The notes under the pieces were generated by a model. That model ran no database searches, was not told the DNA's origin, and was given only the letters and a program-made list of their open reading frames with translations. A DNA stretch of 64,000 nucleotides from Maribacter algarum (ex Lu et al. 2025) (nom. illeg.) (GTDB lineage Bacteria > Bacteroidota > Bacteroidia > Flavobacteriales > Flavobacteriaceae): positions 620,001 through 684,000 of the forward strand of contig CANMAW010000002.1 of assembly GCA_947495915.1 (NCBI GenBank). The letters are read 5' to 3'. Position 1 is the stretch's first letter; each line of letters opens with the position of its first letter. This document shows positions 26,116 through 35,115 of the stretch, piece by piece. Made by a program: the position numbers and the translations under genes.

Positions 26116-26820
26116 TTAATGTTGATCTTCTTTCAGAAAATCACCAAAATTCTCTTTAAACCTGTTTAACCGTGGTATAGAGACATTTCGAATGTATGAA
26201 TTATTCGGATGTTTCTTTTCATAGTCTTGGTGATATTCTTCAGCAATCCAAAATTTGTCTAACTCCACGACTTGGGTAGTAATTACAGCCCCATCATAAA
26301 CATCTTGATCTTTTAACGCTCCAATATAGGCTTCTATAATTTTTTTTTCTTCTTCGGTTTTGTAAAACGCTACAGAGCGATATTGAGTTCCTCGGTCGGG
26401 TCCTTGTCTATTTAAAGTGGTAGGGTCATGTGACCCAAAAAAAACCTGAACTAATGCTGTAAAAGAAATTTCTTTCGGGTTATAGTAAACTTCAACAGCT
26501 TCCGCATGGCTTGTTAATCCGCCACCAACTTGTTCGTATGTTGGATTTTGCTCTGTTCCCCCGGCGTAGCCTGAAACTACTTCTTTAACCCCTTTAACAC
26601 TTTCAAATATGGCTTCCACACACCAAAAACATCCGCTTGCGAAATACGCTGTTTCATATTGACTGAGATCTTCTTGTGAAAGTTTAGAAGTTACTATTGC
26701 TTCTTTTTTTTCTGCGGTTACTTCACTAGGGGTAACTTTTTCTTTCGGTTTTGACTGGCAGCTGGTCCATACCATTGCGAACAAAAAAATAATACTACTT
26801 TTTAATATTTTCATTTTCAA
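26116..26820 (-). CDS. msrA: Peptide-methionine (S)-S-oxide reductase, lipoprotein
   Basis: MsrA reduces methionine S-sulfoxide in damaged proteins. The 234-residue protein has a lipoprotein signal (FAMVWTSCQ, Cys21), so it should act in the periplasm. The catalytic motif GCFWC lies near residues 63-67, followed by GYAGG and SHAEAVEVYY with the substrate-binding Glu. The C-terminal region has EYHQDY. The start could be Met1 or Met3. It stands alone, and its promoter was not recognised. Confidence 0.96.
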   Translation of the reverse strand: MKMKILKSSIIFLFAMVWTSCQSKPKEKVTPSEVTAEKKEAIVTSKLSQEDLSQYETAYFASGCFWCVEAIFESVKGVKEVVSGYAGGTEQNPTYEQVGGGLTSHAEAVEVYYNPKEISFTALVQVFFGSHDPTTLNRQGPDRGTQYRSVAFYKTEEEKKIIEAYIGALKDQDVYDGAVITTQVVELDKFWIAEEYHQDYEKKHPNNSYIRNVSIPRLNRFKENFGDFLKEDQH

Positions 26821-26915
26821 ATTTTTAATAATATGTACGCCAAATAACGTATTACTTACATTTTTAAAGGTTAAATATTGTTAAGTTTAAGTAGCTCAAT
26901 CAAATATTTTTGAAT

Positions 26916-26948
26916 AAAAAAACCTCTCAAATTTTTGAGAGGTTTTTT
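26916..26948 (-). terminator. Rho-independent terminator of the TSP3/malectin gene
   Basis: A perfect stem of AAAAAACCTCTCAAA and its complement, with T runs on both strands, lies 19 bases past the stop codon of the minus-strand gene at 26967. Confidence 0.9.
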
Positions 26949-26966
26949 CAATGTAAATTTTATCTA

Positions 26967-27875
26967 TTACGGATTGATGGTACCGTCTCCAAAAATCTCA
27001 ATTGCTGAAACTTTTGGCTTATCAACAGTAGAAGTAAAAACAATATTTAGCTCCCCATCACTAACTTCAACATCATACATTCTAGTGATAGCAATAGCTG
27101 AACCTTCTGCCACAGCAAATACATCAAGATTATTTAGGATAGACATTCCTTCAATATCAACATCAAAAATTCGGCTACCTGCTCCCCCTAGTATTTCATT
27201 ACCATCAGTTTTCATTTCACCCCAATAAATCTCAGCAAAATGTAACTTTACGGTGTAGGTTCCGTTAGAAATTGGAATATCATAAGATACTGGGCCTTTA
27301 TTATTCTCGTTGTCAGTAATTGTTTCTGTAAGATATATCTCATCTAAGTCTGTATTCGCAATTTCGGTAATACTGGCATCAGCAATGTAACTTGCTATAG
27401 CTCCACCTAAAAATTGATCTTCCAAGAAAGTAACATCATCAATAGTAACTTCAGGTCCCCCACAATTAATTTTTAACAATGAATCTCCTTGTAATTCAGT
27501 AGACTCTTCAGCATCTTCTGGGCAACCATCTAAGGCAGCAACACCAGCTTCCATAGGGCATGCATCGTCTTGATCTGCAATTCCGTCGCCATCGGCATCA
27601 GGGCAACCATCTAAATCGGCAATACCAGCTTCATTTGGACAGGTATCATCTTTATCGGCAACACCGTCTCCGTCACTATCCGGACAGCCACCTAAAGCAG
27701 CAATACCAGCTTCGTTGGGGCATTCATCTTCAGCATCAGCAACACCATCACCATCAGCATCTGGATCTTCTTGAACAATTGGGTCTCCATCATCACTTCC
27801 ACAAGAAACAGGAACTGCGACAAATGAAATAAGTAAAATAAAAAGTGAAATCTTAAAGAAACTAGCTCTTTTCAT
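26967..27875 (-). CDS. Surface lipoprotein with thrombospondin type 3 repeats and a malectin domain
   Basis: The 302-residue protein has a lipoprotein signal ending VPVSCGSDDGD. The acidic residues right after Cys25 fit the Bacteroidota lipoprotein export signal, so it probably faces outward. Three 27-residue calcium-binding repeats (39-119) follow, each with a DxDGDGxAD loop and the C-P-x-E-A-G spacing of TSP type 3 repeats. The C-terminal half (about 130-300) resembles malectin (LKINCGGP, then YTVKLHFAEIYW), a carbohydrate-binding fold. It stands alone with its own terminator. A glycan-binding or adhesive role is inferred. Confidence 0.9.
   Translation of the reverse strand: MKRASFFKISLFILLISFVAVPVSCGSDDGDPIVQEDPDADGDGVADAEDECPNEAGIAALGGCPDSDGDGVADKDDTCPNEAGIADLDGCPDADGDGIADQDDACPMEAGVAALDGCPEDAEESTELQGDSLLKINCGGPEVTIDDVTFLEDQFLGGAIASYIADASITEIANTDLDEIYLTETITDNENNKGPVSYDIPISNGTYTVKLHFAEIYWGEMKTDGNEILGGAGSRIFDVDIEGMSILNNLDVFAVAEGSAIAITRMYDVEVSDGELNIVFTSTVDKPKVSAIEIFGDGTINP
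27519..27761 (-). repeat. Three tandem 81-base repeats encoding TSP3 calcium-binding units
   Basis: The repeats encode residues 39-65, 66-92 and 93-119. They share the D-x-DGDG-x-AD and C-P-x-E-A-G pattern and differ at a few positions, showing in-gene duplication with some drift. Confidence 0.85.
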
Positions 27876-28156
27876 AATTAGTAATTTTGGTTTTCTAAAT
27901 TCTCTTTTTCAAAATAAATGCGGAGTGAAACTATCTAACTTGATTAATATACCCAACATTTATTTTAACAAAATTAGTTAAATAACAGCAATATACCTTG
28001 TCGATAAATCTGTATATAACACGGTTATTAATAATACGTTAAAAACACGAAATTAGTATAATATTGTGTTTCATATATAATTTACTTCTTCTATTTTAAC
28101 AATTAACAACCCAAAAACCCTAAATCAATATGGTATTTCGGTTATAAATATGATTT

Positions 28157-28834
28157 ATGAATTCACCTTTTAAAGTATTAGAATCAGTTAAAAGACCTCC
28201 TATTTCTATTTTAGATTCTGAAATTAGATTAAAAAAATACTGTTCAATAAATCTTAGTGATTCTAATTCTGATCTAGCATCAATGGTAATTACTGACCCT
28301 ATGGTATGTCAAAAATATATTGACTCAGTTCTACGTATGAATAATGCTGTTGTAGCTTATGGGGGATATCTTGAAAAACGCAGTATCTATAATAATAAAC
28401 CGGGTTTTATTAATGTCAATAATGTTCGAAATATTCATTTAGGTATTGACTTTTGGTCAAAAGCAGGTACCAAAGTTCTCGCACCTATTTCTGGTATGGT
28501 TCATAGTTTTAAAAATAATAAGATAGCGGGTGATTATGGGCCAACAATAATTTTAAAACACTGTGTTAAAGGTTTTGAATTTTATACCTTGTACGGTCAT
28601 TTATCTTTAGAATCAATAGCGAATATTAAAATAGGGCAAGAATTTAAAGCAGGCTCTACTTTAGCCACTTTAGGCACATCAGAAATAAATGTGAATTATG
28701 CACCACATTTACATTTTCAAATTGTAATTGATCTAGAGGGAAATATTGGTGATTACCCCGGGGTGTGTTCTGAAGAAAATCTTGAATTTTATAAAAATAA
28801 TTGTCCAGACCCGAACTTGATTTTGAATATGTGA
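28157..28834 (+). CDS. M23 family metallopeptidase without a signal peptide
   Basis: This 225-residue protein has a complete LytM/M23 active site: HLGID (His94, Asp98), YGHLS (His148) and HLHFQ (His184, His186). These enzymes cleave peptide cross-links in peptidoglycan. The N-terminus (MNSPFKVLESVKRPP) has no signal peptide, lipobox or membrane segment, and no better upstream start is visible. GGYLEKRSIY ahead of the domain is found in a Bacteroidota subgroup. The true location and substrate are uncertain. The gene stands alone between divergent and convergent neighbours. Confidence 0.88.
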   Translation: MNSPFKVLESVKRPPISILDSEIRLKKYCSINLSDSNSDLASMVITDPMVCQKYIDSVLRMNNAVVAYGGYLEKRSIYNNKPGFINVNNVRNIHLGIDFWSKAGTKVLAPISGMVHSFKNNKIAGDYGPTIILKHCVKGFEFYTLYGHLSLESIANIKIGQEFKAGSTLATLGTSEINVNYAPHLHFQIVIDLEGNIGDYPGVCSEENLEFYKNNCPDPNLILNM

Positions 28835-28855
28835 TAAAGTAGCGGTTTATAAGAA

Positions 28856-29557
28856 TTATTGAAGTACACCCTTTAATACTTTCCAAATATTATCACGAAC
28901 TATTTTCTGTCCTTCAGCTGTTGGGTGAATACCATCCGGTAAGTTTAATTCAGGATTACCAGCAACACCCTCTAATAAAAAAGGAATCAACTCAAGTCCA
29001 TTCTTTCTCGCTAAATCAGGAAAAATCGTTCGAAATTCTTTGGTGTAAGTTTCTCCCATATTTGGTGGAATTTGCATACCTGCTAGAATTATTTCGGTTT
29101 CTGGATTTTTATCTTTAACCGCATCAATAATTTGTTGAAGATTATTTCTAGTCTCATTTAATGGAATACCACGCAGCCCATCATTGGCACCAAGTTCTAA
29201 AACGAAAATGTCGACTTTCTGATTTAAAACCCAGTCAAGTCTGTTTTTACCACCGGAAGTAGTTTCTCCGCTCAATCCTGCATTTACGGTAGTATAACCC
29301 AATTTTAAAGAATCTATTCTTTTTTGAATTAAAGATGGAAACGATTCTTCAGTATCTAAACCATACCCAGCGGTTAAGCTATTTCCAAAAAACAAAATGG
29401 TTTTTACTTCCGGTGTAGTTTCCTTCTTATCAGGTGTAGCAGTAACACGATTTGTAGATTCGCCGTTTTTATTTTGAGTTTTGGCAGCGTTGTTTTCTCC
29501 ACAGGAAACCGCTATAGCGAATATTAAAAAATAACTAAAATTTATGACTATGCGCAC
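28856..29557 (-). CDS. tesA: Arylesterase / TesA-like SGNH hydrolase, lipoprotein
   Basis: This 233-residue protein has a lipoprotein signal (AIAVSCGEN, Cys19). SGNH motifs are FFGNSLTAGYG (nucleophile Ser60), NAGLSGETTSGG (block II Gly), ELGANDGLRG (block III Asn) and DGIHPTAEGQ (catalytic Asp and His). The protein corresponds to multifunctional thioesterase I/arylesterase of E. coli. It is divergent from a YbbA-YbbP type ABC system, the same arrangement as tesA-ybbA-ybbP in E. coli, which strengthens the name. Confidence 0.9.
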   Translation of the reverse strand: MRIVINFSYFLIFAIAVSCGENNAAKTQNKNGESTNRVTATPDKKETTPEVKTILFFGNSLTAGYGLDTEESFPSLIQKRIDSLKLGYTTVNAGLSGETTSGGKNRLDWVLNQKVDIFVLELGANDGLRGIPLNETRNNLQQIIDAVKDKNPETEIILAGMQIPPNMGETYTKEFRTIFPDLARKNGLELIPFLLEGVAGNPELNLPDGIHPTAEGQKIVRDNIWKVLKGVLQ

Positions 29558-29623
29558 GCGGTTATCCTAAGTTTATCAGAATCATTTTCTTATTTTGCAA
29601 ATCGCTGTTGAAATTGAAACTTC

Positions 29624-30307
29624 ATGACAAATATATTAAACGTAAATGAGCTGGTGAAAACTTATACCAGTGGATCAAAACAATTAACAGTACTTGATAA
29701 TATCACCTTTTCGGTTAAGGCAGGTGCGACATTTTCAATAGTAGGTCCGTCCGGTAGCGGTAAAACTACACTTCTCGGTCTTTGTGCTGGCCTTGATGAT
29801 GCCGATAAAGGAAGTATTGAGCTTTGTGGTATTGATTTGAAAAATCTCAATGAAGATGAACGTGCCCTATTAAGAAACCAAAAAGTAGGTTTTATATTTC
29901 AAGATTTTCAACTTTTGCCAACCTTAACGGCTCTTGAAAATGTTTGTGTTCCATTAGAATTACAGGGTTCAAAAAATGCAATAGATGTATCTACGGACCT
30001 ACTCAAAAAAGTCGGGCTATCTGAACGAATGAATCATTACCCTTCTCAATTATCAGGAGGAGAACAACAACGAGTAGCCTTAGCACGAGCTTTCTCAAAT
30101 AAACCACAGTTGCTTTTTGCCGATGAGCCAACCGGAAATTTAGATGAAGAAACTGGTGAAAAAGTTATTCAATTGCTTTTTGAATTAAATCAAGATGCCG
30201 GTACTACCTTAGTCATTGTCACTCATGACCTCGACCTTGCCAAAAGAACGAAACATATTTTAAGACTAAAAGGAGGTAAAGTGTTGAATAACGAAATAAC
30301 AGCTTAA
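29624..30307 (+). CDS. ybbA: ABC transporter ATP-binding protein, YbbA/LolD-like
   Basis: The 227-residue ATPase has Walker [10 protein letters not shown] (41-49), the Q loop FIFQDFQL, signature [14 protein letters not shown], and Walker [15 protein letters not shown] with the switch His in VTHD. It belongs to the MacB/LolD group of ATPases that partner with FtsX-like permeases. The permease gene begins two bases after its stop. It is divergent from tesA as in E. coli. The transported or extracted molecule is unknown. Confidence 0.93.
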   Translation: MTNILNVNELVKTYTSGSKQLTVLDNITFSVKAGATFSIVGPSGSGKTTLLGLCAGLDDADKGSIELCGIDLKNLNEDERALLRNQKVGFIFQDFQLLPTLTALENVCVPLELQGSKNAIDVSTDLLKKVGLSERMNHYPSQLSGGEQQRVALARAFSNKPQLLFADEPTGNLDEETGEKVIQLLFELNQDAGTTLVIVTHDLDLAKRTKHILRLKGGKVLNNEITA

Positions 30308-30309
30308 TA

Positions 30310-32868
30310 GTGAGCGACTTTCCAATTAAATCAAACATAGATTATAAATGGCTGTTTAAAATGGCCTGGCGCGATGGAAAAGCTAGTGGCAAACGCTTGC
30401 TGCTTTTTATGTCATCAATAATTTTAGGAATTGCCGCAGTAGTTTCGATACAATCTTTTAGTAAGAATTTAGAGCAGAATATTGCCTTACAGTCTAAAGC
30501 TTTAATGGGGGCAGATTTTCTCATTGACAGTAATCAGCTACCAACCGATAAAGTTCAAAGAATAATAGATTCATTACGGCCAAATGGTCACGAAGTTACG
30601 TTTGCTTCAATGGCTGCTTTTTCAAAAAATCGAGCTACGAAATTAGTTCAAGTGCGAGGTATCGAAGGTGATTTTCCGTTATATGGTGTTATTGAAACTG
30701 AACCGGTTGATGCAGCTGAAAATTATAAAAGACACAATGGTGCTTTAGTTGATGCCACCCTCATGCTTCAGTTCAAATTAAAACCAGGAGATAGTATTAA
30801 GATAGGTGCTCTTTCATTTCCTATAATTGGAGCTGTTAAGGCGGCACCGGGTAGTAGTGCAATTTCAACTACGATTGCGCCACCCGTAATATTACCTTTT
30901 AAGTTTATAGAGGATACTGGTTTATTACAAACAGGTAGTAGAGTGAAGTATAATTATTATTTTAAAGCAAAAGTTGGTTTTGATGTCGAAGCATTAGACA
31001 AGGCTATTGACCCGATTTTAGACGCAGAAAATGCTGATTTTGATTCGCACAGTTCGGTGAGTGAACGCCTAGGTAAGCGATATCAAAATTTTGCTAAGTT
31101 TTTAAATTTGGTAGCTTTTATTGCTTTGTTATTGGGCTGTGTAGGTATAGCCAGTTCTGTACATATTTATATAAAAGAAAAATTGAAAGGTATTGCAGTT
31201 TTGAAATGTATTGGGGCTACGAAAAAACAAACTTTTTTAATTTACCTTATTCAAATAGCGGGTATGGGATTGCTCGGTGGTTTAATTGGAACGATTGCGG
31301 GGTTAATTTTACAACAAATATTTCCATTACTACTGCAAGAATTTCTTCCTTTTTCTATAGCAATTAGTATAAGTCTGCAGCCAGTAATTATGGGACTTTT
31401 GTTGGGAGTTTTAATGTCGGTTTTATTTGCATTATTACCCTTGTTAGAAACTTGGTATGTTTCTCCGTTACAAGTATTACGTGTTCAAGAAAGTTCTTCA
31501 ACGAAGTCGAAAAGGGCCAATGTTGTTGTAATATTTGGTATCATGACTTTTGTTTTTGGGTTCGCATATTGGCTGTTAAATAATTGGAAATATGCGCTTT
31601 TATTTATGCTGGGAATTTTGGTCACTTTCGCAATACTTGCAGCAATTGCTCAGTTGTTCATGAAAATTATAAACAAGTATTTTCCGCATCAATGGAGTTT
31701 TACTAGCAGGCAAAGTTTGAGAAACTTGTATCGACCCAACAACCAAACTATGGTATTATTATTGGCGATAGGGGTAGGGTCTTTTTTGATTAGTACCATG
31801 TATTTTTCAAAAGATATACTTTTAGCAAAAGCAAGTTTAGATGCAAGTGTTAAAAGCCCGAATATCATATTGTTAGATATCCAAACCGATCAAAAAGAAT
31901 CAGTAGTAGAAGCTATTGAGCCTAAAGGAATTTCAATTATTGACAATATTCCTATTGTAACCATGCGTATGCATAGTATTAAGGGGAGGCCTGTAAACGA
32001 TATACGGTTAGATTCCACTTCAACAATCAATCAATGGGTTTTAAACCATGAATTTCGTGTTACCTATCGCGATTCTTTGGTAGCCTCTGAAACCTTAGCA
32101 TCTGGCAAGTGGGAAACTCAAAACCATGAAGAAGGTATTATACCAATTTCATTGTCAGATAATGTAGCTCGTGATGCGCAAGTAGTTGTTGGTGATACCT
32201 TAGTTTTTAATGTTCAAGGGGTAACTATGATGACCAAAGTGGGTAGTATTAGAACGGTAGATTGGGGGCGTATGCAAGTGAATTTTTCTATAGTATTTCC
32301 CAAGGGAGTATTAGAGAACGCACCACAGTTTCATGTTATTACCACACATGTGTCTGATAAACAGAAATCTGCTGAGCTTCAACAAGATTTGGTCAATAAG
32401 TTTCCAAATGTTTCTGTAATTGATTTGCGCCAAGTGCTTCATCTTATTCAAGGTATCTTAGATAAAATTTCTTGGGTGATTAATTTCATGGCATTTTTTA
32501 GTATTCTTACAGGTATTATTGTTTTAATTGGTTCCGTGCGAACGAGTAAATATCAACGAATAAAAGAGAGTGTGTTATTAAGAACGATAGGTGCACAGGG
32601 CGTTCAAATATTAAAAATAACAGCGTTAGAATATCTTTACCTTGGAGTTTTAGGAAGTGGAATTGGCATTTTACTTTCACTAATCGCAAGTCAATTATTG
32701 GCCTTTTTTGTTTTTGATACTCGTTTTGTTCCATCTTGGGTACCCTTCGGCATTCTTCTACCTTCAATTACATTAATAGTACTGGGTATAGGTTTGGCCA
32801 ACAGTAGAAGCATACTGAAAAGTCCTCCATTGCAAGTTCTGCGAAAAGAGGTGCAACCCTTTAGGTGA
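30310..32868 (+). CDS. ybbP: FtsX-like ABC permease, YbbP type
   Basis: The 852-residue protein has an N-terminal membrane helix (about 27-47), a MacB-type periplasmic domain, an FtsX core of three helices (about 260-385), two to three further helices (about 400-450), a second periplasmic domain and a C-terminal FtsX core (about 720-840). This duplicated layout is typical of YbbP. The start is GTG at 30310 (MSDFPIKSNIDYKW), immediately after the ATPase stop. It likely works with the ATPase in moving a lipid or hydrophobic molecule out of the inner membrane, possibly linked to TesA activity. Confidence 0.92.
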   Translation: MSDFPIKSNIDYKWLFKMAWRDGKASGKRLLLFMSSIILGIAAVVSIQSFSKNLEQNIALQSKALMGADFLIDSNQLPTDKVQRIIDSLRPNGHEVTFASMAAFSKNRATKLVQVRGIEGDFPLYGVIETEPVDAAENYKRHNGALVDATLMLQFKLKPGDSIKIGALSFPIIGAVKAAPGSSAISTTIAPPVILPFKFIEDTGLLQTGSRVKYNYYFKAKVGFDVEALDKAIDPILDAENADFDSHSSVSERLGKRYQNFAKFLNLVAFIALLLGCVGIASSVHIYIKEKLKGIAVLKCIGATKKQTFLIYLIQIAGMGLLGGLIGTIAGLILQQIFPLLLQEFLPFSIAISISLQPVIMGLLLGVLMSVLFALLPLLETWYVSPLQVLRVQESSSTKSKRANVVVIFGIMTFVFGFAYWLLNNWKYALLFMLGILVTFAILAAIAQLFMKIINKYFPHQWSFTSRQSLRNLYRPNNQTMVLLLAIGVGSFLISTMYFSKDILLAKASLDASVKSPNIILLDIQTDQKESVVEAIEPKGISIIDNIPIVTMRMHSIKGRPVNDIRLDSTSTINQWVLNHEFRVTYRDSLVASETLASGKWETQNHEEGIIPISLSDNVARDAQVVVGDTLVFNVQGVTMMTKVGSIRTVDWGRMQVNFSIVFPKGVLENAPQFHVITTHVSDKQKSAELQQDLVNKFPNVSVIDLRQVLHLIQGILDKISWVINFMAFFSILTGIIVLIGSVRTSKYQRIKESVLLRTIGAQGVQILKITALEYLYLGVLGSGIGILLSLIASQLLAFFVFDTRFVPSWVPFGILLPSITLIVLGIGLANSRSILKSPPLQVLRKEVQPFR

Positions 32869-32887
32869 GGTATTCGTGATCAATTAG

Positions 32888-32919
32888 TTGAAGTAAATGT
32901 AACAAATGCCTTATTTTAG
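32888..32919 (+). promoter_or_regulatory. Possible promoter of the M13 peptidase gene
   Basis: TTG at 32888-32890 and TATTTTAG at 32912-32919 (one mismatch to TAnnTTTG) are 21 bases apart and lie 43 bases before the ATG. Confidence 0.35.
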
Positions 32920-32962
32920 CAACTAACAGTCAAGATTCACTAATTTAACTCAACTCAAGAAA

Positions 32963-35011
32963 ATGAAAAAACTAGTTTTAGTGGCATTAGCTACTTGTGC
33001 TTTTTATAGTTTGGAGGCACAAACAAATTCGGTCAATGACGGAGAGGCTTTACCCGGAATTGTCTTAGAGAATATGAAACCTGAAATAAGTCCGAAAGAT
33101 GACTTTTACAATTTTGTAAATGGTACGTGGATGGACGAGACTGAGATACCAGCAGATAGATCGAGCTGGGGTGGTTTTTCAGTACTAAGAAAATCTACAG
33201 ATAACGATGTGTTGCAAATTTTAGCAAAAGCTAAGGCAAGTGGGAAATATGGCCCAGAAACAGACCAAGCAAAAGCATTGGCAATTTTCGATTCTAAGTT
33301 AGATTCAGTTGCTAGAGATAAAGTAGGGTTAACCCCTTTGCAATCGGCTTTAGATGATATTGCTAGCGTAAAAACGCTTGCTGATTTACAAACCGTTGTG
33401 GCTAAAAACCCTTCTATTTCAACTCCGTTTATAGGTTTAGGGGTTTTTGCCGATTTGAACAATAGTGCTATGAACGCGGTATATTTAGGCCCTAACGGAT
33501 TAGGTTTACCAGACCGTGATTTTTATTTAGAACAAGATGAAAAGTCAAAGGAGATTCGTGAAGAATATGTAAAGCACACCGCTAAAATGCTTCAAATGTT
33601 AGGTGATTCAGAATCAGATGCAATGACTGCTGCAAAGAAAATTTTGGCAATGGAAACTCAATTAGCAGAACCAAGGTTAGACAAGGTTGCTCGTCGTGAT
33701 GTTCGTAAAATGAATAACCCTAGAAGTATTGAAGAAGCTGATGAAATGTTGTCTAGTATTGACTTAAAAAAAATGATTTCTGACTTGGGTATTACCAAAA
33801 AATTTGACACTTTAATGGTAACGCAGTTAGAATATACATCTGCTTTAGATATTTTCTTTAAAGAAACTTCAATTGAAGACTTAAAAACACTAGTACGTTG
33901 GGATACTTTTAATAGTGCAGCTAGTCGTTTGAACAGTGAAGCTGAAACTGCTGATTGGGAATTTTATAGTAAATATTTAAGAGGTTCAGAAAAACAAAGG
34001 CCAGCCGATGAACGTGCACTTGCAACGGTAAATGGGGCAGTAGGAGAAGCGCTAGGGCAATTGTATGTAGATGCTAAGTTTCCACCTGAAGCAAAAGAGA
34101 AAGCAGAAAAAATGATTGCGAATGTCATTGAAGCTTTTAAAATAAGAATTCAGAACTTAGATTGGATGGGTGATGCAACCAAGTTAAAAGCAATTGAAAA
34201 ACTCGATAAGTTTACAGTTAAAATTGCGTACCCTGACGAATGGGAAGATTATTCAAAAATGCAGGTAGCAGCTAATAAATCATATTTTGAAAATATGGTA
34301 GCGGTTAACAAATGGAGCCAACTAAAAAGTTATGCTAAAATTGGAGAAGCGGTAGATAAAAAAGAATGGGGTATGTCACCTCAGACAGTAAATGCATATT
34401 TTAACCCATTGAATAATGAAATAGTGTTTCCTGCCGCGATTTTGCAACCTCCTTTCTACAATTATCAAGCCGATGAAGCTGTTAATTATGGTGGAATTGG
34501 AGCAGTTATTGGTCATGAAATTTCTCATGCTTTTGACGATAGTGGCGCTCGATTTGATGCTGACGGAAATGTGAAAAACTGGTGGACCGATGAAGATCTT
34601 GAAGCGTTCACTAAAAGAGGAGACGCTTTAGCTGCACAGTATGATGCTGTTCAAGTGTTGGATAGTGTTCATGTTAACGGAAAGTTTACCCTTGGAGAGA
34701 ATATTGGTGATTTAGGGGGCCTATTAGGAGCTTATGATGGTCTTCAACGTTTTTATAAAGAAAATGGAAGGCCAGATGACATTGATGGTTATACGGCGGA
34801 ACAACGCTTTTTTATGTCTTGGGCTACCGTATGGAGAACTAAAAGCAGAGATGAAGCTTTGCGTACTCAAATTAAAACAGATCCGCATTCACCGGGTAGA
34901 GTACGTGCAACACAACCATTATTGAATATACAAGCGTTTTATGATGCTTTTGATATTAAAGAAGGAGACGCCATGTATTTAGCCCCTGAAGATCGGGTAT
35001 ATATTTGGTAA
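32963..35011 (+). CDS. M13 family metallopeptidase (PepO/neprilysin-like), secreted
   Basis: The 682-residue protein has a signal peptide (about 1-19, ending YSLEAQ) and the two-domain neprilysin fold. The zinc site is HEISH (518-522) with the third ligand in ENIGD (579-583), and NAYFNP precedes the active site as substrate-binding NAYYxP does in the family. It degrades oligopeptides in the periplasm or outside the cell. It stands alone between an upstream promoter-like sequence and a strong terminator. Confidence 0.95.
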   Translation: MKKLVLVALATCAFYSLEAQTNSVNDGEALPGIVLENMKPEISPKDDFYNFVNGTWMDETEIPADRSSWGGFSVLRKSTDNDVLQILAKAKASGKYGPETDQAKALAIFDSKLDSVARDKVGLTPLQSALDDIASVKTLADLQTVVAKNPSISTPFIGLGVFADLNNSAMNAVYLGPNGLGLPDRDFYLEQDEKSKEIREEYVKHTAKMLQMLGDSESDAMTAAKKILAMETQLAEPRLDKVARRDVRKMNNPRSIEEADEMLSSIDLKKMISDLGITKKFDTLMVTQLEYTSALDIFFKETSIEDLKTLVRWDTFNSAASRLNSEAETADWEFYSKYLRGSEKQRPADERALATVNGAVGEALGQLYVDAKFPPEAKEKAEKMIANVIEAFKIRIQNLDWMGDATKLKAIEKLDKFTVKIAYPDEWEDYSKMQVAANKSYFENMVAVNKWSQLKSYAKIGEAVDKKEWGMSPQTVNAYFNPLNNEIVFPAAILQPPFYNYQADEAVNYGGIGAVIGHEISHAFDDSGARFDADGNVKNWWTDEDLEAFTKRGDALAAQYDAVQVLDSVHVNGKFTLGENIGDLGGLLGAYDGLQRFYKENGRPDDIDGYTAEQRFFMSWATVWRTKSRDEALRTQIKTDPHSPGRVRATQPLLNIQAFYDAFDIKEGDAMYLAPEDRVYIW

Positions 35012-35030
35012 AATTTATCTAATATGTTAC

Positions 35031-35063
35031 AACCCGCTCTTTATGCTAAGAGCGGGTTTTTTT
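35031..35063. terminator. Rho-independent terminator after the M13 gene
   Basis: AACCCGCTCTT and AAGAGCGGGTT form an 11-base stem with a six-base loop followed by a T run, 19 bases past the stop codon. It lies between convergent genes and may also help stop the opposite transcript. Confidence 0.9.
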
Positions 35064-35115
35064 ATGTTTTTTCAAAATTTTCTAGCTAAAAAGACGTCAA
35101 AAATAAACGTTCAAC

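Noticed and set aside
27560-27832. Histidine- and glutamine-rich ORF on the plus strand
   Set aside because: It is the antisense reading of the TSP3 repeat codons. The repeat nature of the sense strand explains its odd composition.
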